Origin: Curtobacterium sp. BH-2-1-1
GTDB lineage: Bacteria; Actinomycetota; Actinomycetes; Actinomycetales; Microbacteriaceae
DNA length: 64,000 bases
Assembly (NCBI RefSeq): GCF_001806325.1
Contig: NZ_CP017580.1
Location: forward strand, 868,001-932,000
Direction: 5' to 3'
The notes under the pieces were generated by a model. It searched no databases and was not told the origin of the DNA. It saw only the letters and a list, made by a program, of their open reading frames with translations. How positions within the stretch are numbered: position 1 is the first letter of the stretch; every line of letters starts with the position of its first letter. Below are positions 33,759-41,679 of the stretch, piece after piece. The translations under genes were made by a program, and so were the position numbers.

Positions 33759-35063
33759 TCAGCCCTTCGCCGCGGCCTGGTTGACGGTCGACACGATGTC
33801 CGAGACGGACCCCTTGCCGGCGAGCAGGTTGACGACGCTGGTGTTGAGCGCGTTGCCGACGTTCTGGCCGTAGAGCGTGTCGAGGTAGTTCGAGACGAAC
33901 GGGGCGTCGTTGTACGCCTTGAGCACCGTGGTCAGGTACGGCTCGGTCACGACCGACTGCGCGTCCTTGTTCGCGGGGATCGAGTTGAACGCCTTGTAGT
34001 AGTTCTCCTGCACGCTCTTCGTGGTGACGAAGTTGAGGAAGTCGGTGCAGGCCTTCTTCGGGGCCTTCGCCGAGCAGGAGAGCCCGCCCACGGCGCCCAT
34101 CATCGAGCCGGGCGCACCCTTGCCGCCGGAGACCTCCGGGAACGGGAAGAAGCCGAGGTCCTGCAGCGGCTTGCCGTCCGGGGTGAGCGAGGAGATCACG
34201 CCCGGGTCCCAGGCGCCCATGAGCTCCATCGCGGCCTTGTGGTTCGCGACCAGACCGGCGGAGCTACCGGCGCCCTGCTGGGCCGAGGTGGTCAGGAAGC
34301 CGTCGTTGAAGGGCTTCGTGTCGAAGAAGGCCTTGGTGTCCTCACCGGCCTGCTTCCAGCACTTGTTGTCGAACTTCAGGTCCTGCGCGGTCTTGTTGAG
34401 CACGTTCGACGAGCAGGCCCGCAGCGCGAAGTTGTAGTACCAGTGCGCCGCCGGCCAGGCGTCCTTCGCACCGACGGCGACCGGCTGGATGCCCTTGTCC
34501 TTGAGCTTCTGGATGTCGGCGTTCAGCTCGTCCATCGTGGTCGGCGTGCCCTCGATACCGGCCTCCTTGAAGAGGTCCTGGCTGTACCAGATGCCCTCGG
34601 GGTCGACGTTCGTCGGCATCGCCCAGGTCTTGCCGTTCAGTTCGAAGGCCTTGAACGATCCGTCGCTGATCCCGCTCTTGGCACCGGAGCCGATCGAGTC
34701 GGAGATGTCCAGCAGCTGGCCGGCGTTGACCATCGCGGCCATCTTGCCGCCGCCGCGCTGCGAGAACACGTCCGGGGCGGAGTTCGAGTTGAGGGCGGTC
34801 TGGAGCTTGCCGTCCAGGTCCTCGTTCTGGATCGCCTGGATCTTGATGGTGACGTTCGGGTTCTTCGCCTCGAAGGCCTTGACCGTGTCCTGCCAGAAGG
34901 CCTTGCCCGGCCCGGTCGTCGAGTTGTTCCAGAAGGTCATCGAGACCTTCCCGTCGCCGCTGTCGCCCCCGGCGGCGTCGCTGCCGGCCGAGCAGCCTGC
35001 GGCCACCAGTGCTGTCGCCCCGATCAGCGCGATGGCTGCCGTGGCACGGATCTTCCTCGTCAT
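33759..35063 (-). CDS. Extracellular sugar-binding lipoprotein of an ABC importer
   Basis: The protein has 434 residues. The signal peptide ends in lipobox VAAGC, then the family-1 solute-binding fold starts at VSMTFWNNSTTGPGKAFW. The domain resembles binding proteins for xylobiose/raffinose-type oligosaccharides. ATG at 35061-35063 with AGGAGA upstream. First gene of the operon ending in GH3 and divergent from a LacI regulator, hence the probable BxlE counterpart. Confidence 0.92.
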   Translation of the reverse strand: MTRKIRATAAIALIGATALVAAGCSAGSDAAGGDSGDGKVSMTFWNNSTTGPGKAFWQDTVKAFEAKNPNVTIKIQAIQNEDLDGKLQTALNSNSAPDVFSQRGGGKMAAMVNAGQLLDISDSIGSGAKSGISDGSFKAFELNGKTWAMPTNVDPEGIWYSQDLFKEAGIEGTPTTMDELNADIQKLKDKGIQPVAVGAKDAWPAAHWYYNFALRACSSNVLNKTAQDLKFDNKCWKQAGEDTKAFFDTKPFNDGFLTTSAQQGAGSSAGLVANHKAAMELMGAWDPGVISSLTPDGKPLQDLGFFPFPEVSGGKGAPGSMMGAVGGLSCSAKAPKKACTDFLNFVTTKSVQENYYKAFNSIPANKDAQSVVTEPYLTTVLKAYNDAPFVSNYLDTLYGQNVGNALNTSVVNLLAGKGSVSDIVSTVNQAAAKG

Positions 35064-35145
35064 CGTGGATCTCCTGAAGTGTCGTCGTTGACAATCAGCG
35101 ACATCGACTGCCGCTGCGGAGAGCGTGCCAGCTGCCATCGAGGCG

Positions 35146-35162
35146 TGTCAATCGATATCGAT
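35146..35162. promoter_or_regulatory. LacI-type operator and -35 box of the bxl-like operon
   Basis: ATCGATATCGAT (35151-35162) is a perfect palindrome abutting TTGACA on the minus strand (35146-35151), the -35 of the binding-protein gene; CACGCT lies 18 bases further on. A second AT-rich stretch with AACGTTTTC follows at 35163. Confidence 0.6.
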
Positions 35163-35199
35163 AACGTTTTCTTTACCAATTCGGGCGTCAGCTCAGCGG

Positions 35200-35205
35200 T
35201 ACGGT
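35200..35205 (+). promoter_or_regulatory. -10 box of a probable leaderless promoter for the LacI gene
   Basis: TACGGT, six bases before the ATG at 35212. Confidence 0.5.
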
Positions 35206-35211
35206 GTGCAC

Positions 35212-36246
35212 ATGGACACGGCTATCGGCATGCGTCCCGGAGCCGGCCGGGTCACCATCGCGGACGTCGCACGCGCCGCCGGAGTGTCGATCCCCACGGT
35301 GTCGAAGGTGATCAACCAACGCGACGGCGTCGCCCCCGCGACGATCCTGCGCGTGCAGGAGGTCGTCGAGCAGCTCGGCTACGAGACCTCGCTCGTCGCA
35401 CGCAGCCTCCGCAGCTCGCGGACGAACGTCATCGGCATCCTCGTCACCGAGTTCGAGCCGTTCTCGACCGAGCTCCTGCGCGGGGTGTCCGGCGCCACCA
35501 CCGGCACCGGGTACGAACTGCTCGCGTACGCCGGGCTCGTGACCGGTGCCGAGCAGAAGGGGTGGGAACGCCGGTCGCTCTCGCGGTTGTCCGGCACGCT
35601 CATCGACGGCGCGATCGTGGTGACCCCGAGCACGGCGCTCTCGAGTTCGTCGATCCCGGTCGTGGCGATCGACCCGCACACCGGCCCCGAGGGGCACGCC
35701 ACGGTCGACTCCGACAACGAGGCCGGGGCCGTCCAGGCCGTCGAGCACCTCGTCGCGCTCGGGCACACCCGGATCGCACACCTCCGGGGTCGTCCGGACC
35801 TGGCGTCGGCACAGCTGCGCGAGGCCGGCTACCGACGCGCACTGGCGGCAGCGGGCCTGTCGGTGGACGAGTCACTGGTCCGCGACGGCGGCTACCAGGA
35901 GGACCGTTCGGCCGAGGTCGCCCGCGACCTGCTCGCCGGACCGGACCGTCCGACCGCGGTGTTCGCGGCGAACGACTCGTCGGCGGTGGGTGTGCTCCGC
36001 GCCGCAGCCGAGCTCGGACTCCACGTGCCTGGGGACCTGTCGGTGGTCGGGTTCGACGACGTGCCCCAGGCCGCGACCACCACGCCGCCGCTGACCACCG
36101 TCGCGCAGCCCTTGGTCGAGCTCGGCTCGCGGGCGGTCGAGATGCTCCTCACGATGCTGCGCGGCGAGCCGACGTCGGACCACGTCCGGCTGCCGACGAC
36201 CCTGCGCGTACGCCGGAGCACCGGACCGGCGCCCGCGGACCGCTGA
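35212..36246 (+). CDS. LacI-family regulator of the bxl-like operon
   Basis: The protein has 344 residues. N-terminal HTH and hinge: VTIADVARAAGVSIPTVSKVINQRDGVAPATILRVQEVVEQLGYE, then a periplasmic-binding-protein-like sugar domain (VIGILVTEFEPF through VVGFDDVPQAATTTPPLTTV). It is divergent from the binding-protein gene, with a palindrome between them. By analogy with BxlR it should repress uptake and xylosidase genes until an oligosaccharide binds. Confidence 0.93.
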   Translation: MDTAIGMRPGAGRVTIADVARAAGVSIPTVSKVINQRDGVAPATILRVQEVVEQLGYETSLVARSLRSSRTNVIGILVTEFEPFSTELLRGVSGATTGTGYELLAYAGLVTGAEQKGWERRSLSRLSGTLIDGAIVVTPSTALSSSSIPVVAIDPHTGPEGHATVDSDNEAGAVQAVEHLVALGHTRIAHLRGRPDLASAQLREAGYRRALAAAGLSVDESLVRDGGYQEDRSAEVARDLLAGPDRPTAVFAANDSSAVGVLRAAAELGLHVPGDLSVVGFDDVPQAATTTPPLTTVAQPLVELGSRAVEMLLTMLRGEPTSDHVRLPTTLRVRRSTGPAPADR

Positions 36247-36250
36247 CACG

Positions 36251-36330
36251 GCGCGGCGGACCGCACCGTCAGCGCCGCACCGCGCGGCGGACCGCACTGT
36301 CAGCGCCGCACCGCGACCGTCAGCGCCGCA
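36251..36330. repeat. 31-bp tandem repeat at the 3' end of the AraC gene
   Basis: Two 31-base units (36251-36281 and 36282-36312, one base different) and a partial third that contains the AraC stop codon. The repeated part TCAGCGCCGCA carries the complement of the AraC stop, so the gene end appears to have been copied outward. Confidence 0.85.
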
Positions 36331-37309
36331 GTGTCTGCTTCGGGTACTCCCCGAACCGCTCCGCGTACGCCGCCGAGAATCGCCCGAGGTGCGCGAACCC
36401 CCACCGACGAGCGACGTCCCCGACCGCCCCGGCGAGCGGATCGGCGTCGAGCAGCTCAGCGCGCACCCGGTCGAGGCGCACCTGCCGCAGGTACGTCAGC
36501 GGGGACACGTCGAACACCCGACGGAACGACTCCTGCACCGAGCGCACGCTCAACCCCGACGCCGCCGACAGGTCGCCGATCGTGACGGGCTCCGCGGCGT
36601 GGTCGTGGACGTACTCGACCGCCGCACGGAGACGGGCGTTGCGCGGTTGCCCGAGCACCCCGGGCAGGTCGTCGAGCTTCGGCGGGAACATGTCGAGGAA
36701 GACCTCGGCGGCGGTGACCTTGGCGGTCTGCCAGGCGACGGAGTCCGTGCCGCCGACGCGCAGCGACCGGGCGAGCGCCGTCAACGCACCCTGCCAGCGC
36801 CGCGCCGTCTCGGACCCCGGCACGTGCCGGTCGTCGAAGCGCAGCGCGTGGTCGCCGACGTCGGTGCGCGTCACGGCGACCCGGCGGACGAACGCTCGGT
36901 CGAGGTGCACGACCCGCTGGTCGTAGTCCGCGGTGCGGAAGGCGTATTCGTGGTCCGGCGGGAAGAGTGCCGGCGCGTCGAGCGGCAGGGCGTACCGCTC
37001 ACCCAGTCGTTCGATCTCGGCGGTGCCGGAGCTGATCCAGGTCACGACGTAGTCGCCACCGGCCGGCACCACCCCGGAGAGGGCGCCGCGCAACTGGGAC
37101 CGGCGGATGGTCACCTCGGCGTCGCCGATCGCCGTGTACCGGTAGTCGAACGGCGCCTCGGTCACTCGCGCGTCCCACCGCTCCCCGCGGTAGACCGCGC
37201 CGAGATCGCGCGCGGCGTCTTCCGGACGGCCGCCGGACACCTCGAACCGGACGGTCGCAGGTGTCGCGGTCTGCTCGTCGCCTAAGTCGTCGGTCAGCGG
37301 GTCAGCCAT
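36320..37309 (-). CDS. AraC-family transcriptional regulator
   Basis: The protein has 329 residues. The N-terminal part (about 20-200) resembles the AraC-binding-like domain of AraC/OruR-type activators; the C-terminus has two HTH units (DHAAEPVTIGDLSAASGLSVRSVQESFRRVFDVSPLTYLRQVRLDRVRAEL and VARRWGFAHLGRFSAAYAERFGEYP). ATG at 37307-37309 follows GGGAGG. Divergent from a MarR gene. Effector and targets unknown. Confidence 0.92.
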   Translation of the reverse strand: MADPLTDDLGDEQTATPATVRFEVSGGRPEDAARDLGAVYRGERWDARVTEAPFDYRYTAIGDAEVTIRRSQLRGALSGVVPAGGDYVVTWISSGTAEIERLGERYALPLDAPALFPPDHEYAFRTADYDQRVVHLDRAFVRRVAVTRTDVGDHALRFDDRHVPGSETARRWQGALTALARSLRVGGTDSVAWQTAKVTAAEVFLDMFPPKLDDLPGVLGQPRNARLRAAVEYVHDHAAEPVTIGDLSAASGLSVRSVQESFRRVFDVSPLTYLRQVRLDRVRAELLDADPLAGAVGDVARRWGFAHLGRFSAAYAERFGEYPKQTLRR

Positions 37310-37403
37310 GCGACCTCCCGCACTGCGGTTGTCCGGATTCCGTGCCACCCCTCGTTATCTGGATACGCTGGTCGGGTGAGCGCGGCGTATCGTTGCGCGG
37401 AAC

Positions 37404-37415
37404 CGATGCGCATCG
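37404..37415. promoter_or_regulatory. Palindrome ahead of the MarR gene
   Basis: CGATGCGCATCG, a perfect 12-base palindrome ending 13 bases before the GTG of the MarR gene; candidate operator. Confidence 0.4.
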
Positions 37416-37428
37416 AAGGGGCGACCGC

Positions 37429-37875
37429 GTGAGTGAGATCGACCTGACGGCCGCCATCACCCGGCTCGAAGCCGCGATGGGAGCGCTGCGGGGACGTCTC
37501 CGCGAGCGGATGGACGTCTCCGGCTCGGACCTGACGGTGCTGCAGTTCGTCGCCCGCGCCGAGGCCGCCGAACGCAAGGTGCGGGTCAAGGACCTCGCGT
37601 CGCACCTCGGCCTGAGCGGCCCGGCCGTCACCGGCACCGTCGACCGACTGGAGCGTGCCGGGCACCTGTGCCGCGTGCCGAACCCGGACGACGGGCGGAG
37701 TCGCTACATCGAGCTGACCCCCGAGACCGAGCGTGCCTACGCGACGGCGATGGACAGCACGAACGAGCATCTGCACGAGCTGTTGTCCTCCTTCACGGAA
37801 CGGGAGCGGGCGAAGTACGTCCGGGTCATCGACCGGGTCATCGAGGCGCTCGAGTTCGGCGCCCCGTCCCCTTGA
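37429..37875 (+). CDS. MarR-family transcriptional regulator
   Basis: The protein has 148 residues. Winged HTH: LTVLQFVARAEAAERKVRVKDLASHLGLSGPAVTGTVDRLERAGHLCRVPNPDDGRSRYIELT, with the D-x-R-S wing. GTG at 37429 follows AAGGGG. Divergent from AraC and upstream of a 51-residue gene 160 bases away. Confidence 0.9.
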   Translation: MSEIDLTAAITRLEAAMGALRGRLRERMDVSGSDLTVLQFVARAEAAERKVRVKDLASHLGLSGPAVTGTVDRLERAGHLCRVPNPDDGRSRYIELTPETERAYATAMDSTNEHLHELLSSFTERERAKYVRVIDRVIEALEFGAPSP

Positions 37876-37931
37876 CGGCAGAGTACGGGCGCGGGCGGAC
37901 GCACCTCGAACGTTTGTCCACCAAGCGCAGT

Positions 37932-38011
37932 TAGGTAACTTCCCTACCTATCTTGCCGGACGGACGGGCCACGCACCCGTACCGTCACGATCGGATGCCC
38001 CCGATCGGGGG
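37932..38011 (+). promoter_or_regulatory. Two palindromes upstream of the 51-residue gene
   Basis: TAGGTA-N7-TACCTA at 37932-37950 and the perfect 14-base CCCCCGATCGGGGG at 37998-38011, 24 bases before the start codon. The first lies in an AT-rich patch that could hold a promoter (TATCTT at 37949-37954). Confidence 0.45.
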
Positions 38012-38035
38012 TACGACCACGAGCGGGGAGGAACC

Positions 38036-38191
38036 ATGGGCAAGTACGAATCCCAGCAGGGCGTCGACCCGGTGCGCATCGAGACGTTCCGTCGGATGCG
38101 CAAGCGGTGGAAGTACGGCGAGCTGCAGGACGGTGCCGGCCTCTACGAGGACTTCTTCACGGACACCGCCCGCGACCCGCGTCGCCGCTGA
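38036..38191 (+). CDS. Small basic protein of 51 residues, unknown
   Basis: Starts MGKYESQQGVDPVRIETF and is rich in Arg, Asp and Tyr (RRMRKRWKYGELQDG, then LYEDFFTDTARDPRRR). There is no hydrophobic segment and no cysteine. GGGGAGG lies five bases before the ATG, and two palindromes precede it, so it is probably expressed and regulated. No family was recognised. A gene-end palindrome follows within 16 bases. Confidence 0.65.
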   Translation: MGKYESQQGVDPVRIETFRRMRKRWKYGELQDGAGLYEDFFTDTARDPRRR

Positions 38192-38206
38192 CGACGGGTC
38201 GCGATC

Positions 38207-38248
38207 GGACGGGAGGCGCGTGGCGGGTCCGCCACGCGCCTCCCGTCC
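38207..38248. terminator. Gene-end palindrome, 19-bp perfect stem
   Basis: Arms 38207-38225 (starting GGACGGGAGGCGCG) and 38230-38248, loop of four bases. Between two convergent genes. Confidence 0.88.
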
Positions 38249-38263
38249 CGTTCCGGGCCCGGC

Positions 38264-39112
38264 TCAGCCCTTCACCGCGCCCGACGTCAGGCCGGACACG
38301 ATCGACCGGCGGAACACCAGCACGAGGATGACGATCGGCACCGTCGCCGCCACGCTCGCCGCGAAGATCTGGGCGAACGGCACGGTGAACTGCGTCCCGA
38401 ACAGGGCGATCCCGACCGGGATCGTCCGGAACGAGTTCTCGCTGTTGAACGTCAGCGCCATCAGGAACTCGCTCCACGACGCCGTGAACGTGAACACCCC
38501 GACCGTGAAGAGCCCCGGCTTCGCCATCGGCAGGATCACGGAGAGCACCGTGCGCCAGGCTCCGGCGCCGTCGATCTCGGAGGCCTCCTCGATCGTCGAG
38601 GGGATCCCGACCAGGTAGTTCCGCATGATCCAGATCGCGAAGGGCAGGTTGAACGCCACGTACGGCACGATCAGCCCCGGGTAGGAGTTGAGCAGCCCGA
38701 GGTTCCGCTCGAGCAGGTACAGCGGGGTCAGCACGGCGATCGCCGGGAACACCGAGAGCATGAGCAACGAGGTCATGATCGCCGTCCGCCCGCGGATCCA
38801 CCGCCCGGCGAGCGCGTACCCGGCGAGGAACGACAGCGCGAGCACGATCACCGTCGTCGACACCGACACGATGACGCTGTTCACCATGTACTGGCCGAGC
38901 GCGTTGTCGCGGAAGGCCACCACGAAGTTGTCGAGGGTGAACGACTGCGGGAAGGCGGTGGGCGGCGACTGCCCGATCTCGGACGCCGGCTTGAGCGACG
39001 TCGACACGAGCCAGTACAGCGGCAGCGCGGTGAGCACCGCGATGACGACACCGCTGACGTTGACGGTGTTGACCCACTTCCGCCAGCCCTTGCGGACGCG
39101 TTGACGGGGCAT
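38264..39112 (-). CDS. Sugar ABC transporter permease (MalG type), second importer
   Basis: The protein has 282 residues and six hydrophobic helices. EAA loop: IEEASEIDGAGAWRTVLSVILPMAKPG; C-terminus GLTSGAVKG. Its ATG shares one base with the stop of the preceding permease (TGATG). Last gene of a three-gene operon lacking an ATPase. Confidence 0.93.
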   Translation of the reverse strand: MPRQRVRKGWRKWVNTVNVSGVVIAVLTALPLYWLVSTSLKPASEIGQSPPTAFPQSFTLDNFVVAFRDNALGQYMVNSVIVSVSTTVIVLALSFLAGYALAGRWIRGRTAIMTSLLMLSVFPAIAVLTPLYLLERNLGLLNSYPGLIVPYVAFNLPFAIWIMRNYLVGIPSTIEEASEIDGAGAWRTVLSVILPMAKPGLFTVGVFTFTASWSEFLMALTFNSENSFRTIPVGIALFGTQFTVPFAQIFAASVAATVPIVILVLVFRRSIVSGLTSGAVKG

Positions 39113-40083
39113 CAGGCATCCCCTCCCTTCGCCTGGTTCCGGAACGCCCGGAGGAACAGCAGACACCCCGCCGCGACGATGATCGCCGTGGACGTCGCGA
39201 TCGCCGCACCGGGGCCGATGTTGATGTCCTGGAAGAGCACCTTGTAGCCCATGATCGCGAGCGACTGGGTGGCGGTGCCCGGGCCGCCGTTCGTCAGCAC
39301 GAACGGCAGGTCGAACACGCCGAACGCCTGCAGGATGCGGAACAGCACCGCGATCGTCAGGGTCGGCGTGAGCTGCGGGAGCACCACCCGCCAGAACGTC
39401 TGCCAGGTGCTCGCGCCGTCGAGCTCGGCCGCCTCGTAGTGGTCCTCGGAGATCTGCACGAGCCCCGCGAGCAGGATGATCGCCACGAACGGCGTCGTCT
39501 TCCAGATGTCCGCGACCATCAGCCCGGTGATCGCGGGCACCGGTTCGCCGAGGATCACCGGGGCCTCGCCGAAGAGCCCGAAGAACCAGGTCGCGACACC
39601 GTACGTCGAGTCGTAGATGTACTTCCAGAGCTGCGCGTTCACGATCGTGACGAGTGACCACGGGATGAGCATCAGCGCCAGCATCCAGCCCCGGGTCGCC
39701 CCGAGCCGCTCGAGCACGAGGGCCACGAGCATGCCGAGCACGAGTTCGACGAACACCGTCACGACCGTGTACAGCACGGTGAACCCGAGCGCCCGGTACC
39801 AGTCCGCGCTCTGCAGCAGGGCCGCGTAGTTGCCGAGGCCGAACGACCGGATCGTGAACCCCTCGTAGCCGACCTCGACGTCCGCGAAGCTCAGGACGAT
39901 CGAGTAGACCACCGGGAAGATCGTCACCGCTGCGACGACCAGGAGCGCCGGGGCCGCGAAGCCCCACGCGCCCCGCGCACGGATGCGGTCGAGCCGCGAC
40001 CGCCCGCTGAGGCGGGGCGGCGGGTCGAGGCGACCCGCGCCTCCTGGACGGGTCGACGACCGCGTCACGGTGCCGGCGCTCAC
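39112..40083 (-). CDS. Sugar ABC transporter permease (MalF type), second importer
   Basis: The protein has 323 residues, with a basic N-tail and six or more helices. EAA loop: EDHYEAAELDGASTWQTFWRVVLPQLTP. The GTG start overlaps the binding-protein stop (GTGA). Sequence is SugA/ThuF-like in general character, consistent with trehalose/maltose-type disaccharides, but this is a weak inference. Confidence 0.92.
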   Translation of the reverse strand: MSAGTVTRSSTRPGGAGRLDPPPRLSGRSRLDRIRARGAWGFAAPALLVVAAVTIFPVVYSIVLSFADVEVGYEGFTIRSFGLGNYAALLQSADWYRALGFTVLYTVVTVFVELVLGMLVALVLERLGATRGWMLALMLIPWSLVTIVNAQLWKYIYDSTYGVATWFFGLFGEAPVILGEPVPAITGLMVADIWKTTPFVAIILLAGLVQISEDHYEAAELDGASTWQTFWRVVLPQLTPTLTIAVLFRILQAFGVFDLPFVLTNGGPGTATQSLAIMGYKVLFQDINIGPGAAIATSTAIIVAAGCLLFLRAFRNQAKGGDA

Positions 40084-41399
40084 AGTGCCTCACCCTTCAG
40101 GGCCAGCGCGATGGCCGACGCCATCGTGCTCGTGCCGCCGTCGACGGACGCCTGGCCGCCGAGGATGCTGTTGCCGTTCTGGTAGACGCCCTGCGAGACC
40201 TTCGGGTAGTAGGCCGTCGACGTCGGACGGGGCACGAGCGTGATGCCCGCGGCGGTGTCGTACGTCGGGCGCTGCTGGCGCTTCGCGTCCTGGCTCGTGA
40301 GCGACTCGCTGCGGGCCGGCAGGACCCCGCCCTCGCGGGTGAGGAACTGCTGCGCCGTCTCGCTCGACATCCAGCTCGCGAACGTCAGCGCCGCTGCCGG
40401 CTGCTGCGTGTGCGGGTTGATGTAGTTGCCCCACCCGCCGATGGTCGAGTGGTGCTCGTCCTGCCCGTCGAACGTCGGCCGCGCGGCGAGTCCGACCTTG
40501 CCGGCGACCTGGCTGTCCGGCCCGTTCGCGATGCCCCACGCGTACGACCAGTTGCGGAGGAACGCCGCTCGGCCGCCCGAGAACGCGTCGTTCGTGTCCT
40601 GCTCCTGGTACGTCAGGGTGGCGCGTGGGCTGGCGCCGTCGGTGATGAGGGACCGCATGAACTCGAACGCGCGCTTCGTCTCCGAGCTCGTGGTCTCGGG
40701 TCTCGTCAGGTCGTCGTTGAGCAGCGAGCCGCCGGCGTCCGCGACGAACTCGGTGACGTTGCAGGTGAGTCCCTCGTACACGTCGCCCTGGAACGCGAAC
40801 CCGTAGCTGACGTCGCCGGTGTCGACGAGCTTCGCCGCGGTCTCGCGGACCTCCTCCCACGAGCCCGGGACCTGCAGGGAGTGCTTGGCGAGCAGGTCCT
40901 TCCGGTACAGGAAGAACGACTCGTCGATGTAGAGCGGGAACATGTAGTACGTGCCGTCGACGCTCGCGGCCTGCCGGAGCCCCTCGGGGAACTGGTCGAA
41001 GAAGTCCGCGCCGACGAGCTCGTTCACCGGGGTCGCGAGCTTGTTCTTCGCGAACTGCCCGGGCCACGCGACGTCCCCGAGGTAGACGTCCGGGGTGCTG
41101 CTGCCCGCGGCGATCTGGGTCGTCAGGCTGGTGCGGTTCGTGTCGGTGTCGCTCGGGGCGCTCACGATGCGCACCCGGATGTTCGGGTGCTCCTTCTGGA
41201 ACTCGGCGATGAGCCGGCGCCGCAGGTCCCCGCCGTCCTTCGACGCGACCTGGCCGGCCCACCAGCTGATCGTGACGTCACCCTCGGGAGGGTCGGTCGG
41301 CCACTCCTGGACCGTGGTGCGCTCGGGTCGGGTGGAGCAGCCGGCGAGCAGCAGCACCCCCGCTCCCCCGAGCAGGAACATCCTGCGGTCGATCGCCAT
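40080..41399 (-). CDS. Sugar-binding lipoprotein of the second ABC importer
   Basis: The protein has 439 residues. The signal peptide MAIDRRMFLLGGAGVLLLAGC has an arginine-rich start and a lipobox; it is perhaps a Tat-like lipoprotein signal (DRRMFL). The family-1 binding fold begins VTISWWAGQ. The layout resembles LpqY/ThuE trehalose-maltose binding proteins. ATG at 41397-41399 with GAGGAGG upstream. No operator was recognised in its leader; the LacI gene at 41680 is on the same strand just upstream. Confidence 0.9.
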   Translation of the reverse strand: MAIDRRMFLLGGAGVLLLAGCSTRPERTTVQEWPTDPPEGDVTISWWAGQVASKDGGDLRRRLIAEFQKEHPNIRVRIVSAPSDTDTNRTSLTTQIAAGSSTPDVYLGDVAWPGQFAKNKLATPVNELVGADFFDQFPEGLRQAASVDGTYYMFPLYIDESFFLYRKDLLAKHSLQVPGSWEEVRETAAKLVDTGDVSYGFAFQGDVYEGLTCNVTEFVADAGGSLLNDDLTRPETTSSETKRAFEFMRSLITDGASPRATLTYQEQDTNDAFSGGRAAFLRNWSYAWGIANGPDSQVAGKVGLAARPTFDGQDEHHSTIGGWGNYINPHTQQPAAALTFASWMSSETAQQFLTREGGVLPARSESLTSQDAKRQQRPTYDTAAGITLVPRPTSTAYYPKVSQGVYQNGNSILGGQASVDGGTSTMASAIALALKGEAL

Positions 41400-41471
41400 C
41401 ACGTCCTCCTCGACGTCCCCTGGTGCGAACCTGTACGTCCACACAACCAAACCGACCCTGGGTGCCCGGTG

Positions 41472-41556
41472 GGTGCGGCGGACGGGAGGCGCGGTGCGGG
41501 GCCGCTGGTGCGGCGGACGGGAGGCGCGGTGCGGGGCCGACCCGCGCCTCCCGTCC
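41472..41556. terminator. Gene-end palindrome with duplicated left arm
   Basis: A 33-base unit containing GGACGGGAGGCGCGG occurs twice (41472-41504 and 41507-41539); the single right arm CCGCGCCTCCCGTCC is at 41542-41556. It lies 3' of the LacI gene. Confidence 0.85.
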
Positions 41557-41590
41557 GTCGGGTGGTCGCGTCCGCGCGGCGACGCGACCC

Positions 41591-41648
41591 TTCGCGCTGG
41601 GCGACAGTTCACGGGTTCCGCCGCGCGTGAACTGTCGCCCAGCGCGAA
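41591..41648. repeat. Perfect 23-bp inverted repeat
   Basis: Arms 41591-41613 (starting TTCGCGCTGGGCGACAG) and 41626-41648 with a 12-base loop. Different in sequence from the GGGAGGCGCGG family. Between LacI stop and the next palindrome; it could be a terminator or a dispersed palindromic element. Confidence 0.9.
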
Positions 41649-41679
41649 ACCCCACCCGCCGGGCGGCGGGCCGCGCCGG

